DNA from: Candidatus Desantisiibacteriota bacterium
GTDB lineage: Bacteria > JACRDZ01
DNA: 12,888 bases
Assembly: GCA_016209155.1 (NCBI GenBank)
Contig: JACQWU010000205.1
Span: 1-12,888, forward strand
Direction of reading: 5' to 3'
Positions within the stretch are counted from its first letter, which is position 1. Every line of letters starts with the position of its first letter. Shown piece after piece: positions 6,268 to 12,888 of this stretch. Below the pieces are notes generated by a model. That model saw nothing but the letters and a program-made list of their open reading frames with translations. It did not search any database and was not told the DNA's origin. A program made the position numbers and the translations under genes.

Positions 6268-8379
6268 ATGCAAAGAATAGATGCTCATTCAACTCACAAA
6301 TATGGAGATTTTAAACTGCGCATCGGGAAACCTCTTCCTTTTGGCGCAACAATCGTTCCGGGTGGTGTTAATTTTTCAGTATATTCAAGTTATGCTACTT
6401 CATGTGAACTTCTTCTTTTTAATAAACATGAAACTAATCCTTTCGGTATTATTCCTTTTACCAATGATTTCAGAATTGGGAATGTTTTTACCATGGTTGT
6501 GTTTGATATAGATTATGAAAATATAGAATATGGTTACCGTATGGATGGACCTTTTGATCCCGGATCAGGTCATCGTTTTGATAAAACAAAAATTTTAATG
6601 GATCCATATGCAAAACTAATCGGAGGCAGAGATATATTTGGAGAAAAACCTGATTGGGATGATCCTTATCAGCATAGAGCACGTATACTTTATGATGATT
6701 TTGACTGGGAGAATGATCACCCGCTTGAAACCCCTGTTGAAGATCTGGTTATATATGAAATGCATGTTCGAGGTTTTACAAAACACAAATCATCAAAAGT
6801 CAAATACCCCGGCACGTTTGCTGCAATTCGTGAAAAAATTCCATATTTAAAAGAACTTAAAATAAACTGTGTGGAATTAATGCCTATTCATGAATTCGAT
6901 GAATTTGAAAATTCGCGTATATCCCCTGTCACGGGACAGATGCTTTTAAATTACTGGGGTTATAGTAATCTTGGTTATTTTGCCCCAAAAGCAGGGCTGG
7001 CGGCAACAGGTAAATATGGAATGCAGGCAGATGAATTAAAAGCGCTGATAAAAGATTTACATAAAAATAATATAGAAGTAATTCTTGACGTGGTTTTTAA
7101 TCATACTGCTGAAGGAAATGAAAAAGGTCCGTATATTTCTTATCGCGGTATAGATAATAAAACTTATTACATGTTAACACCTGAAGGTTATTACTATAAT
7201 TTCAGCGGGTGCGGAAACACATTAAACTGCAATAATCCTATTACTCGAAATATGATTCTCGATTGTTTAAGATACTGGGCAACCGATTATCATATTGACG
7301 GATTCCGTTTTGATCTTGCATCTATTCTCGGAAGAAATCAGGACGGAGCGCCAATGCACAGTCCGCCTCTTTTAGAAGTACTTGCATTTGATCCAATACT
7401 CGCAAAATGTAAATTAATTGCTGAAGCATGGGATGCAGGCGGACTTTATCAGGTAGGATCTTTTCCATCATGGGGACGCTGGGCAGAATGGAATGGTAAA
7501 TATAGAGATGATTTACGTAAATTTCTAAAAGGGAATGGTTCTTCCGGTGCTATGTCTCAGCGGTTACAGGGGTCTCCCGATCTTTATCAATGGCAGCAGA
7601 GAGGTGCCTGTGCTTCTATTAATTTTATTACTGCTCATGATGGATTTACTTTAATGGATTTAGTTTCTTATAACGGGAAACATAATGAAGCAAACGGTGA
7701 AAACAACAATGATGGCGGGAATGACAATGACAGCTGGAACTGCGGTTTTGAAGGAGAAACAGATGATCCAAACATTGCAAATCTTCGCAAAAAACAGATA
7801 AAAAATGCAGTAACCATGCTTTTGATAAGCCAGGGTACTCCAATGATTCTTTCGGGTGATGAAATGGGAAATACACAATGGGGAAATAATAATGCCTACT
7901 GTCAGGATAATGAGATATCCTGGCTTGACTGGAATATGACGGAAAAAAATTCTGAGCTTTTAAACTATTTTAAAAAAATGATTGCTTTTCGTCATAAACA
8001 TCCGGTTTTGCGCAGTAATACTCATTTTAGAAATTATGATTATGCCGGCAGCGGTTATCCTGATATTTCCTGGCATGGGACAAAAGCCTGGTACACAGAC
8101 TGGAGTAATAATTCAATTTTAGCGTTTTTATTATGCGGGAAACATGCAAAACAGGGAAAAGTGCAGGATAATTATTTTTATGCAGCTATGAATATGCACT
8201 GGGAAATGCATGGTTTTGAACTTCCCAAACTTCCCGTAAATATGTCATGGTATGTTTTTGCTAATACTGATGTTGCTCCCCCATTTGATATTTGTGAACC
8301 CGGGCAGGAATATTTGATGGAGAATCAAAATGAATTTTTAGTAGGACCAAGATCAATTATAATATTAATCGGTAAATAA
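6268..8379 (+). CDS. glgX: Glycogen debranching enzyme GlgX / isoamylase type (GH13)
   Basis: This 703-residue protein of the GlgX/isoamylase branch of GH13 hydrolyses alpha-1,6 branch linkages of glycogen or limit dextrins. A CBM48-like beta domain (about residues 15-130; GKPLPFGATIVPGGVNFSVYS) precedes the catalytic barrel. All four conserved regions are present: DVVFNHT (D274), DGFRFDLAS (nucleophile D349), IAEAWDAGG (acid/base E386) and FITAHDGFT (H457, D458). KHNEANGENNNDGGNDNDSWNCG is the Asn/Asp-rich segment typical of GlgX. Length is normal. ATG 6268 is chosen because TTGGAG lies just before it; an in-frame ATG at 6229 falls inside the spacer inverted repeat and lacks an RBS. No glycogen synthase or phosphorylase gene is nearby. 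Instead the gene is bracketed by two STAS genes, as slr1857 is in the icfG cluster (recalled). This suggests glycogen breakdown is tied to the switch. Confidence 0.93.
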   Translation: MQRIDAHSTHKYGDFKLRIGKPLPFGATIVPGGVNFSVYSSYATSCELLLFNKHETNPFGIIPFTNDFRIGNVFTMVVFDIDYENIEYGYRMDGPFDPGSGHRFDKTKILMDPYAKLIGGRDIFGEKPDWDDPYQHRARILYDDFDWENDHPLETPVEDLVIYEMHVRGFTKHKSSKVKYPGTFAAIREKIPYLKELKINCVELMPIHEFDEFENSRISPVTGQMLLNYWGYSNLGYFAPKAGLAATGKYGMQADELKALIKDLHKNNIEVILDVVFNHTAEGNEKGPYISYRGIDNKTYYMLTPEGYYYNFSGCGNTLNCNNPITRNMILDCLRYWATDYHIDGFRFDLASILGRNQDGAPMHSPPLLEVLAFDPILAKCKLIAEAWDAGGLYQVGSFPSWGRWAEWNGKYRDDLRKFLKGNGSSGAMSQRLQGSPDLYQWQQRGACASINFITAHDGFTLMDLVSYNGKHNEANGENNNDGGNDNDSWNCGFEGETDDPNIANLRKKQIKNAVTMLLISQGTPMILSGDEMGNTQWGNNNAYCQDNEISWLDWNMTEKNSELLNYFKKMIAFRHKHPVLRSNTHFRNYDYAGSGYPDISWHGTKAWYTDWSNNSILAFLLCGKHAKQGKVQDNYFYAAMNMHWEMHGFELPKLPVNMSWYVFANTDVAPPFDICEPGQEYLMENQNEFLVGPRSIIILIGK

Positions 8380-8418
8380 TTTAATTATTTAACAATAAAT
8401 TAAGGAGGGGAAATAATT

Positions 8419-8733
8419 ATGAGTTCAAATATTTCAGTTTTAATTGAGAATGGAATTGCAAAAATCGATTTAAACGAAAGATTGGATGCTTCAAATGCTC
8501 CTGCTTTCCAGGAAGAGATGAAAAAAATCATCGGACAAAATATTACAAGCATAGTTTTTAATTCTCAAAAGCTTGAATATATTTCCAGCGCAGGATTAAG
8601 AGTAATAATTTTTGCAAAACAAAAATTAGGGGAAGATGCAAAAATTTATATGATTGGGGCAAAAGACGTGGTTTTAAATGTTTTAAAAATGAGCGGATTG
8701 GATAATTTTATGATTTTGCAGGATACATTTTAA
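8419..8733 (+). CDS. STAS-domain anti-sigma factor antagonist (second copy)
   Basis: This 104-residue STAS protein is paralogous to the one at 5871 but clearly diverged. The motif KLEYISSAGLRVIIFA (residues 51-66) carries S57 at the phosphorylation position with S56 beside it; VLKMSGLDNFM is the usual C-terminal helix region. The ATG has a very strong AAGGAGGGG site. It directly precedes the kinase gene (33-nt gap), the standard antagonist-kinase pairing of SpoIIAA/SpoIIAB and RsbV/RsbW operons. It corresponds in position to slr1859 of the icfG cluster (recalled). In that cluster a PP2C phosphatase gene lies between this gene and the kinase; here nothing does. Confidence 0.92.
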   Translation: MSSNISVLIENGIAKIDLNERLDASNAPAFQEEMKKIIGQNITSIVFNSQKLEYISSAGLRVIIFAKQKLGEDAKIYMIGAKDVVLNVLKMSGLDNFMILQDTF

Positions 8734-8766
8734 AGAATAAGAAACTTTAATTTAAGGATTATTACT

Positions 8767-9168
8767 TTGGAAAAAATAATCTATTCGGCAGAATTAGATA
8801 AATTAGATTTAATGATTCAATTTATTTTTGACGGTGCTAAAAAAGTTGGATTTGATGATGCTGCTTTAAATCAGATTCATCTTGCTTCGGAAGAAGTCTT
8901 GATTAATATCATAAACTACGCATATCCTGATAAACCGGGGGATATCGAAATAAGTTATGAAATTGAAAATGGACAGATTATAATTGAAATTTCAGATTCC
9001 GGTCTGCCTTTTGATCCTTTGAAAAAACCCGATCCCGATATTACCTTATCTCTGGAAGAGAGAGATATTGGAGGATTAGGTATATTCCTGACAAAAAAAA
9101 TCATGAACGAAGTCATTTACAGAAGAGAAAATAACAAAAATATTTTAACTATGATTAAATGTAAATAA
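8767..9168 (+). CDS. RsbW/SpoIIAB-type serine kinase, possible anti-sigma factor (Slr1861-like)
   Basis: This 133-residue GHKL ATPase belongs to the HATPase_c_2 / anti-sigma kinase family. It shows the N-box EEVLINIINYAYP (E43, N47), the G1 box ISDSGLPFDP (D77, G79) and the G2 box GGLGIFLTKKIMNEV (residues 102-116). Such proteins phosphorylate a STAS antagonist on Ser; many also hold a sigma factor or another target. The start is TTG at 8767 with AAGGA eight bases upstream; no ATG gives a complete N-terminus. The TTG start and modest RBS contrast with the strong site of the preceding STAS gene and would favour antagonist over kinase in translation. Candidate substrates are the STAS proteins at 5871 and 8419. 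No sigma factor and no SpoIIE/PP2C phosphatase is encoded within the window. Confidence 0.9.
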   Translation: MEKIIYSAELDKLDLMIQFIFDGAKKVGFDDAALNQIHLASEEVLINIINYAYPDKPGDIEISYEIENGQIIIEISDSGLPFDPLKKPDPDITLSLEERDIGGLGIFLTKKIMNEVIYRRENNKNILTMIKCK

Positions 9169-9181
9169 ATAGGAGATAATA

Positions 9182-10006
9182 ATGAAAAAAATTTTAACCA
9201 TTCTTTCAAATTTCGGATATTGGGGTGTTGAACTGACCGGACCTATGGTTAAACTTGAAGAGGCAGGATACCAGTTGACTTTTGCAACTCCTAAGGGAGA
9301 TCGGGCAGCAGCATTACCTCCCACCTATGATACAAATTATTTTGATCCGCCTTTGGGAATAAATGTAACAACTGCTTTTGATGCCAATCAGGTAATTTCG
9401 ATTAAAGATAGTCCAAAACTGGATAATCCGATAAATATTTCCAAATGGATACCTGAACGCCCTTATTTCAGCTTGGAAAAATTTATTCGTGAACGGGAAA
9501 AATATTTTAAAACTGTTAAAGAAAAACAAAAAGAAATGATAAAAGAGTATGCAGGGCTTCTTCTTGTAGGCGGCAGCGGACCGATAATTGATATGGTAAA
9601 TAATCAACGTGTACATGATATTATTCTTGGTTTTTATAAGGCAGACCTTCCTATAGCTGCAATATGTTATGGGGTTGCCGCCCTTGCATTTGCGCGGGAT
9701 TTTAATGAAAGAATTCCTATTATTAAAGGTAAACATGTTACAGGCCACTGCATAGAGTATGATTACCATGATGGCACAGGATTCGTAGGTACCGATCTTA
9801 ATATAGGACCTCCTCCGTACTGTCTTGAATATATATTGAGAGATGCAGTAGGTCCAAAAGGTCAATACCATGGAAATTTCGGAAAAGAAACCTCTGTGAT
9901 TCTGGATTATCCGTTTTTAACTGCAAGATCTCTTCAATGCGCTCATGAATTTGGAGAACAATTTGTGAATATGCTGGATAAAGGATTAAAAAGATATGGC
10001 TGGTAA
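9182..10006 (+). CDS. DJ-1/PfpI superfamily protein, Hsp31-like length
   Basis: This 274-residue class I glutamine-amidotransferase-like protein contains GVELTGPMVKLEEAGY (residues 15-30; E17 at the conserved Glu), AGLLLVGGSGPIIDM (124-138) and AAICYGVAAL (159-168) with nucleophile-elbow C162. An inserted charged segment (about 85-122, SLEKFIREREKYFK and following) makes it nearly as long as Hsp31/HchA-type members rather than the 170-190 residues of simple PfpI. Members of this superfamily act as glyoxalase III, chaperone or hydrolase-like enzymes; which applies here is not visible. It follows the kinase gene by 13 nt with an AGGAGA site, so it is almost certainly co-transcribed with the partner switch. 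It is one of two DJ-1-type genes in the operon. Confidence 0.85.
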   Translation: MKKILTILSNFGYWGVELTGPMVKLEEAGYQLTFATPKGDRAAALPPTYDTNYFDPPLGINVTTAFDANQVISIKDSPKLDNPINISKWIPERPYFSLEKFIREREKYFKTVKEKQKEMIKEYAGLLLVGGSGPIIDMVNNQRVHDIILGFYKADLPIAAICYGVAALAFARDFNERIPIIKGKHVTGHCIEYDYHDGTGFVGTDLNIGPPPYCLEYILRDAVGPKGQYHGNFGKETSVILDYPFLTARSLQCAHEFGEQFVNMLDKGLKRYGW

Positions 10007-10030
10007 ATATTTTATTTATAAGGTGATTAT

Positions 10031-11737
10031 ATGAATAAAAAAACGGGACGATTTGCAATAATTGAACAGTTTATTGCTGACGGGATTACCAGAATGTTCG
10101 GTAATCCCGGAACTGTTGAGCAAGGCTTTCTTGATGCATTAAATGATTATCCCGAGATGAAATATATACTTACTCTGCAAGAGAGTATTGCTGTTTTAAT
10201 GGCAGACGGTTATGCCAGAGCGACTCATAAACCTGCGCTTGTTCAGCTTCACAGTTCTCCCGGTATCGGGAACGCGGTTGGAGCTCTGTATCAGGCCAAA
10301 AGAGGTCATGCTCCGCTGGTTGTGATCGGCGGAGATTCGGGAGTCCGGTATATGAATATGGATGCACAAATGGCGGGTGATTTAGTTGCCATGATGGAAC
10401 CTGTAACAAAATATTCAACAATTGTATTTGATCACAGGTCTTTGCTCAGAACTTTGAGAAGGGCTATAAAAATAGCCTCTACCCCGCCTATGGGACCGGT
10501 TTATGTATGTCTTCCGCAGGATATTCTGGATATGGAATGTGTAGAGGAAATCCGTCCGACTTCTATTCCCTCAACCCGTGTTCTGCCAGACCCTGAATTA
10601 ATTGATCAAGCGGCAAAATATCTGCTTGGATCAAAGAATCCAATAATTTATTTTGGGGATGGCATCAGTTATTCGGATGCTCAGGATGAGCTTAAAACCA
10701 TTGCAGAACTACTCGGTGCAAAATTATACGGAGTTGATACCGGTGATTTTAATATTGATACAACACATCCTCTTTATATGGGAACAACCGGTCATATGTT
10801 CGGTTCTGCAAGTTTATCCATATTAAAAGAAGGAGATGTAAATCTTATTGCAGGTACATATATGGTTCCGGAAGTATTCCCTGAACTGGGAGAAATTTAT
10901 AATGAGAATGCTAAAATCATTCATTTTGATCTTAATGGATATGAAATCGCAAAAAATCACAGAGTAGATCTGGGTGTTGTAAGTGATCCTAAATTATCTC
11001 TGTCAGCTCTTTTAAATGTTTTAAAATTAAAAATAACAGATGATTTTAATAAAAAAGCTCATGAAAGATTTATTAATATAAAAACTGAAAAAGAAATAAA
11101 ATTTAAAAATATTTTAGAAAATCATAAAAAATCAGAAAATATGGTACCACTTCATATGTCACAATTTGCAAAAGTTTTAGCAAAAAAAATTCCTTCTGAT
11201 ACTGTTATATTTGATGAAGCATTAACAAGTTCTCCGGATCTTACAACATATATTCCGCCGCAATTATCCGGTAGTTATTTTAGTACCAGAGGAGGATCTC
11301 TGGGTGTCGGAATTCCGGGCGCAATCGGAGTAAAAACAGCCAATCCGGAAAAAACCGTAATAGGCTTTACCGGAGACGGAGGCTCAATGTATACAATTCA
11401 GGCATTATGGTCATCCGCACGTCATAATATTGGTGCGAAATTTGTAATATGTAATAACGGATCATACAGATTACTTCAACTTAATATAAATCAGTATTGG
11501 AAAGAAAATAATATCAAACCGCATATTCATCCTATGTGCTTTGATTTATCAAGACCATCCATTGATTTTGCCGCACTGGCAAAATCAATGGGTGTTAATG
11601 CTGTCAGAGTTGAAAAAGTCAATCAGATAGAGTCAGCAATAAATATAATGTTATCTGATGACAGGCCTTTTTTAATTGATCTTGTGCTTGAAGGTGATAT
11701 TCGTCCTGAATTAATAGGAGTGAAATGCGGACAATAG
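10031..11737 (+). CDS. ThDP-dependent enzyme, benzoylformate decarboxylase / acetolactate synthase-like
   Basis: This 568-residue protein has the three-domain ThDP decarboxylase/synthase layout. The N-terminal Pyr domain has FGNPGTVEQGFLDAL (23-37), LTLQESIAVLMADGYAR (48-63) with cofactor-activating E51, and QLHSSPGIGNAVGAL (72-86) with H74 aligned to the active-site His of benzoylformate decarboxylase. The C-terminal PP domain has GDGGSMYTIQAL (448-459) ending in NN 475-476, the Mg/ThDP motif, and STRGGSLGVGIPGAIGV (418-434). The GNPG loop and HSSPGIGNA favour a benzoylformate-decarboxylase-like 2-oxo acid lyase over acetolactate synthase, and no small regulatory subunit gene adjoins it. However, Thr28 replaces the Ser of benzoylformate decarboxylase, and no His is evident where its second active-site His would fall (TYMVPEVF, 276-283). 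The substrate is therefore open. RBS AAGGTGA; 24-nt gap from the DJ-1 gene. Confidence 0.85.
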   Translation: MNKKTGRFAIIEQFIADGITRMFGNPGTVEQGFLDALNDYPEMKYILTLQESIAVLMADGYARATHKPALVQLHSSPGIGNAVGALYQAKRGHAPLVVIGGDSGVRYMNMDAQMAGDLVAMMEPVTKYSTIVFDHRSLLRTLRRAIKIASTPPMGPVYVCLPQDILDMECVEEIRPTSIPSTRVLPDPELIDQAAKYLLGSKNPIIYFGDGISYSDAQDELKTIAELLGAKLYGVDTGDFNIDTTHPLYMGTTGHMFGSASLSILKEGDVNLIAGTYMVPEVFPELGEIYNENAKIIHFDLNGYEIAKNHRVDLGVVSDPKLSLSALLNVLKLKITDDFNKKAHERFINIKTEKEIKFKNILENHKKSENMVPLHMSQFAKVLAKKIPSDTVIFDEALTSSPDLTTYIPPQLSGSYFSTRGGSLGVGIPGAIGVKTANPEKTVIGFTGDGGSMYTIQALWSSARHNIGAKFVICNNGSYRLLQLNINQYWKENNIKPHIHPMCFDLSRPSIDFAALAKSMGVNAVRVEKVNQIESAINIMLSDDRPFLIDLVLEGDIRPELIGVKCGQ

Positions 11738-11758
11738 ATAAATAAGGAAAGCAAAAAT

Positions 11759-12196
11759 ATGAGGAATCTCACAGAAAATTCGATCAAAAAAATGGTAAAC
11801 GCATGGTATAAGAAACTTGATATTCATGCACCTATGGTTGAAATATTACCTATGCTTTCAAATGAAGACAGTCTCCATATGGTATTTCCGGAAGTATCAA
11901 TAAATGGACTGGCTGCTTTTGAATCCTGGTATCAGTCTGTAATAAGAATTTTTTTTTATGAATCTCATAAGGTAAAAGAAATAAAAAGCAAAATTAACGG
12001 AAATGAAGCTGAAATCAAAATAGTTGTTGAATGGAAAGCAAGCCGATGGAAACCTCCTGCAGGATATAGTGATAGAATCAAACTTGATGCATATCAGACA
12101 TGGCATGTGAAATGGTCTTTTAAAACGAACAGTCCGGTTATAATAAAATATATAGTAGATGAGCTGAAATATCATGAAGGTTCATCCCGTCTTTGA
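11759..12196 (+). CDS. NTF2-like / SnoaL-fold small protein, function unknown
   Basis: This 145-residue soluble protein begins with a helical stretch (TENSIKKMVNAWYKKLD). Alternating strands follow (DSLHMVFPEVSINGLAAFESWYQSV, AEIKIVVEWKASRWK, DAYQTWHVKWSF, PVIIKYIVDELKYHEG). This is the pattern of the NTF2/SnoaL/ketosteroid-isomerase cone fold, in which a hydrophobic pocket binds or converts a small molecule. The MVFPEV...GLAAFESWY segment resembles the family's common 'G.e.i..f' region. It is rich in Trp. No cysteines and no signal peptide are seen. It lies 21 nt after the ThDP gene and 21 nt before the second DJ-1 gene with its own AAGGAAA site. A catalytic role cannot be assigned. Confidence 0.65.
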   Translation: MRNLTENSIKKMVNAWYKKLDIHAPMVEILPMLSNEDSLHMVFPEVSINGLAAFESWYQSVIRIFFYESHKVKEIKSKINGNEAEIKIVVEWKASRWKPPAGYSDRIKLDAYQTWHVKWSFKTNSPVIIKYIVDELKYHEGSSRL

Positions 12197-12217
12197 ATTA
12201 TAAAAGAAAGGTCGAAT

Positions 12218-12787
12218 ATGAAATTAAAAGGGAAAAAAATAGGAATTTTGTTTGAAAGTGATTTTTATGAAAATGAAATTTTTTATTATAAATTCAGATT
12301 TCCTGAAGAAGGAGCTGATTTGCATTTTTTAACCAGACTGTGGGGACAAAATCATATTACTTTTCTGGGACATGAATATAAGATTCCAGTTGACTGTAAT
12401 GAAAGTTTTGAAAAAATTACTGATGAAGAGCTGGAAACATATAGTGCCATAATAATTCCTTCGGGTATGGTTTCAGATAGACTCAGATATACTGAGGACA
12501 GTAATAAAATTCCTCCCGCGGCAGAGTTTATGAGAAGAGCTTTTAATAAAAAAAATATTCTTAAAGGTATTATTTGTCATGGTATGTGGCTTATGGCTCC
12601 TGTTATTGATGTAATAAAAGGAAGAAGAGTTGTTGTTCATAATAATCTTATATCAGATGCAAAAAATTACGGACTTCAATATATAAATGAAGATGTAGTA
12701 GTAGATAAGGATCTTATTACAGGAAGATCCGGCGGGCATTGCCACATGTTTGCAAAAAAAATAATTGAAATTCTTTCTAATGAATAA
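12218..12787 (+). CDS. DJ-1/PfpI family protein (second copy)
   Basis: This 189-residue protein of simple PfpI length contains KKIGILFESDFYENEIFYY (residues 6-24; E18 at the conserved Glu), AIIIPSGMVSDRLRY (77-91), GIICHGMWLMAP (117-128) with nucleophile C120 followed by H121, and ITGRSGGHCHMFAKKIIEIL near the end. C120-H121 with E18 is the arrangement of PfpI/YhbO-type enzymes. Family roles range from glyoxalase III and protein or nucleotide deglycation to proteolysis; the sequence does not decide. It is only distantly similar to the 274-residue DJ-1 protein at 9182, so the pair is not a recent duplication. RBS GAAAGG; same operon. Confidence 0.85.
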   Translation: MKLKGKKIGILFESDFYENEIFYYKFRFPEEGADLHFLTRLWGQNHITFLGHEYKIPVDCNESFEKITDEELETYSAIIIPSGMVSDRLRYTEDSNKIPPAAEFMRRAFNKKNILKGIICHGMWLMAPVIDVIKGRRVVVHNNLISDAKNYGLQYINEDVVVDKDLITGRSGGHCHMFAKKIIEILSNE

Positions 12788-12800
12788 AATTAATTTGGGA

Positions 12801-12817
12801 TTTGAAATTTGAGATTT
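12801..12817 (+). repeat. 17-bp repeat shared with the spacer before glgX
   Basis: TTTGAAATTTGAGATTT here is identical to 6221-6237. Both copies lie in short intergenic gaps of the same operon, shortly before the next gene's RBS. Here the inverted partner arm seen at 6241-6251 is missing. Confidence 0.55.
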
Positions 12818-12837
12818 ATTTAATACAGGAGGATTAA

Positions 12838-12888
12838 ATGGCTGATAATGTATTTCATCATATCGGGCTTCCATGCAATGATCCGATA
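12838..12888 (+). CDS. Start of a VOC (glyoxalase/bleomycin-resistance fold) protein, cut by window edge
   Basis: Only 17 codons remain: ATG at 12838 with a good AGGAGG site, encoding MADNVFHHIGLPCNDPI. The HHIGLPCNDP segment matches the first beta strand of VOC proteins, where the His is a metal ligand in glyoxalase I and extradiol dioxygenases. It lies 50 nt after the second DJ-1 gene and is read in the same direction, so the operon continues to the right. The subfamily cannot be told from 17 residues. Confidence 0.6.
   Translation, partial: MADNVFHHIGLPCNDPI

Noticed and set aside
7646-7878. Minus-strand open frames of about 70 codons within glgX
   Set aside because: They are antisense to the conserved Asn/Asp-rich and following region of GlgX, and have low-complexity products and no RBS.
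9314-9871. 185-codon open frame on the minus strand
   Set aside because: It lies wholly inside the DJ-1 gene on the other strand, which has clear motifs and an RBS. Its own product has no recognisable motif.

Overview
The window is AT-rich bacterial DNA. Its coding regions have good Shine-Dalgarno sites (AGGAGG/GGAGG types), and the spacers carry many foldback repeats. Two proteins have extra cysteine clusters that suggest iron-sulfur chemistry: an Isf-like flavoprotein and a nitronate-monooxygenase-like flavoprotein. This fits an anaerobic or micro-aerobic bacterium. The spacer repeats remind me of AT-rich Desulfobacterota genomes, but nothing here fixes the taxon and that placement is a guess.

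Left part (1-2620, all minus strand). A truncated Cys-containing small protein runs off the left edge. Next come an NPD/nitronate-monooxygenase-like flavin enzyme with a C-terminal Cys cluster and a Ppx/GppA phosphatase gene. The phosphatase gene has lost about 40 internal codons and is frameshifted, so it is called a pseudogene. Upstream of it lie a cluster of short palindromes resembling a decayed REP-type element and a 64-residue protein that resembles the C-terminal part of FlgM. Spacer 2621-2986 is dominated by a nested, roughly 180-bp foldback element.

Middle (2987-3984, plus strand). An iron-sulfur flavoprotein-like gene is followed by a 365-base non-coding spacer. That spacer carries a near-consensus sigma70 promoter (TTGACA, 17 nt, TATATT), about 200 nt ahead of the next gene.

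Right part (3985-12888, plus strand). Ten genes lie in one direction with gaps of 13-59 nt, which looks like one operon that continues past the right edge. The order is AGE-fold epimerase-like protein, STAS antagonist, GlgX-type debranching enzyme, second STAS antagonist, RsbW/SpoIIAB-type kinase, DJ-1/PfpI protein, benzoylformate-decarboxylase-like ThDP enzyme, NTF2-like protein, second DJ-1/PfpI protein, and the start of a VOC (glyoxalase-fold) protein. From memory, the first five reproduce the core order of the cyanobacterial icfG cluster of Synechocystis PCC 6803 (slr1855 to slr1861), except that the IcfG-type PP2C/SpoIIE phosphatase between the second STAS and the kinase is absent.

Proposed logic (inference): a phosphorylation-controlled partner switch is co-transcribed with enzymes acting on glycogen and free sugars. 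It is extended by a block of carbonyl- or 2-oxo-acid-handling candidates (two DJ-1 proteins, a ThDP lyase or decarboxylase, a VOC protein). Such an operon could couple glycogen mobilisation to control of reactive carbonyls or 2-oxo acids.
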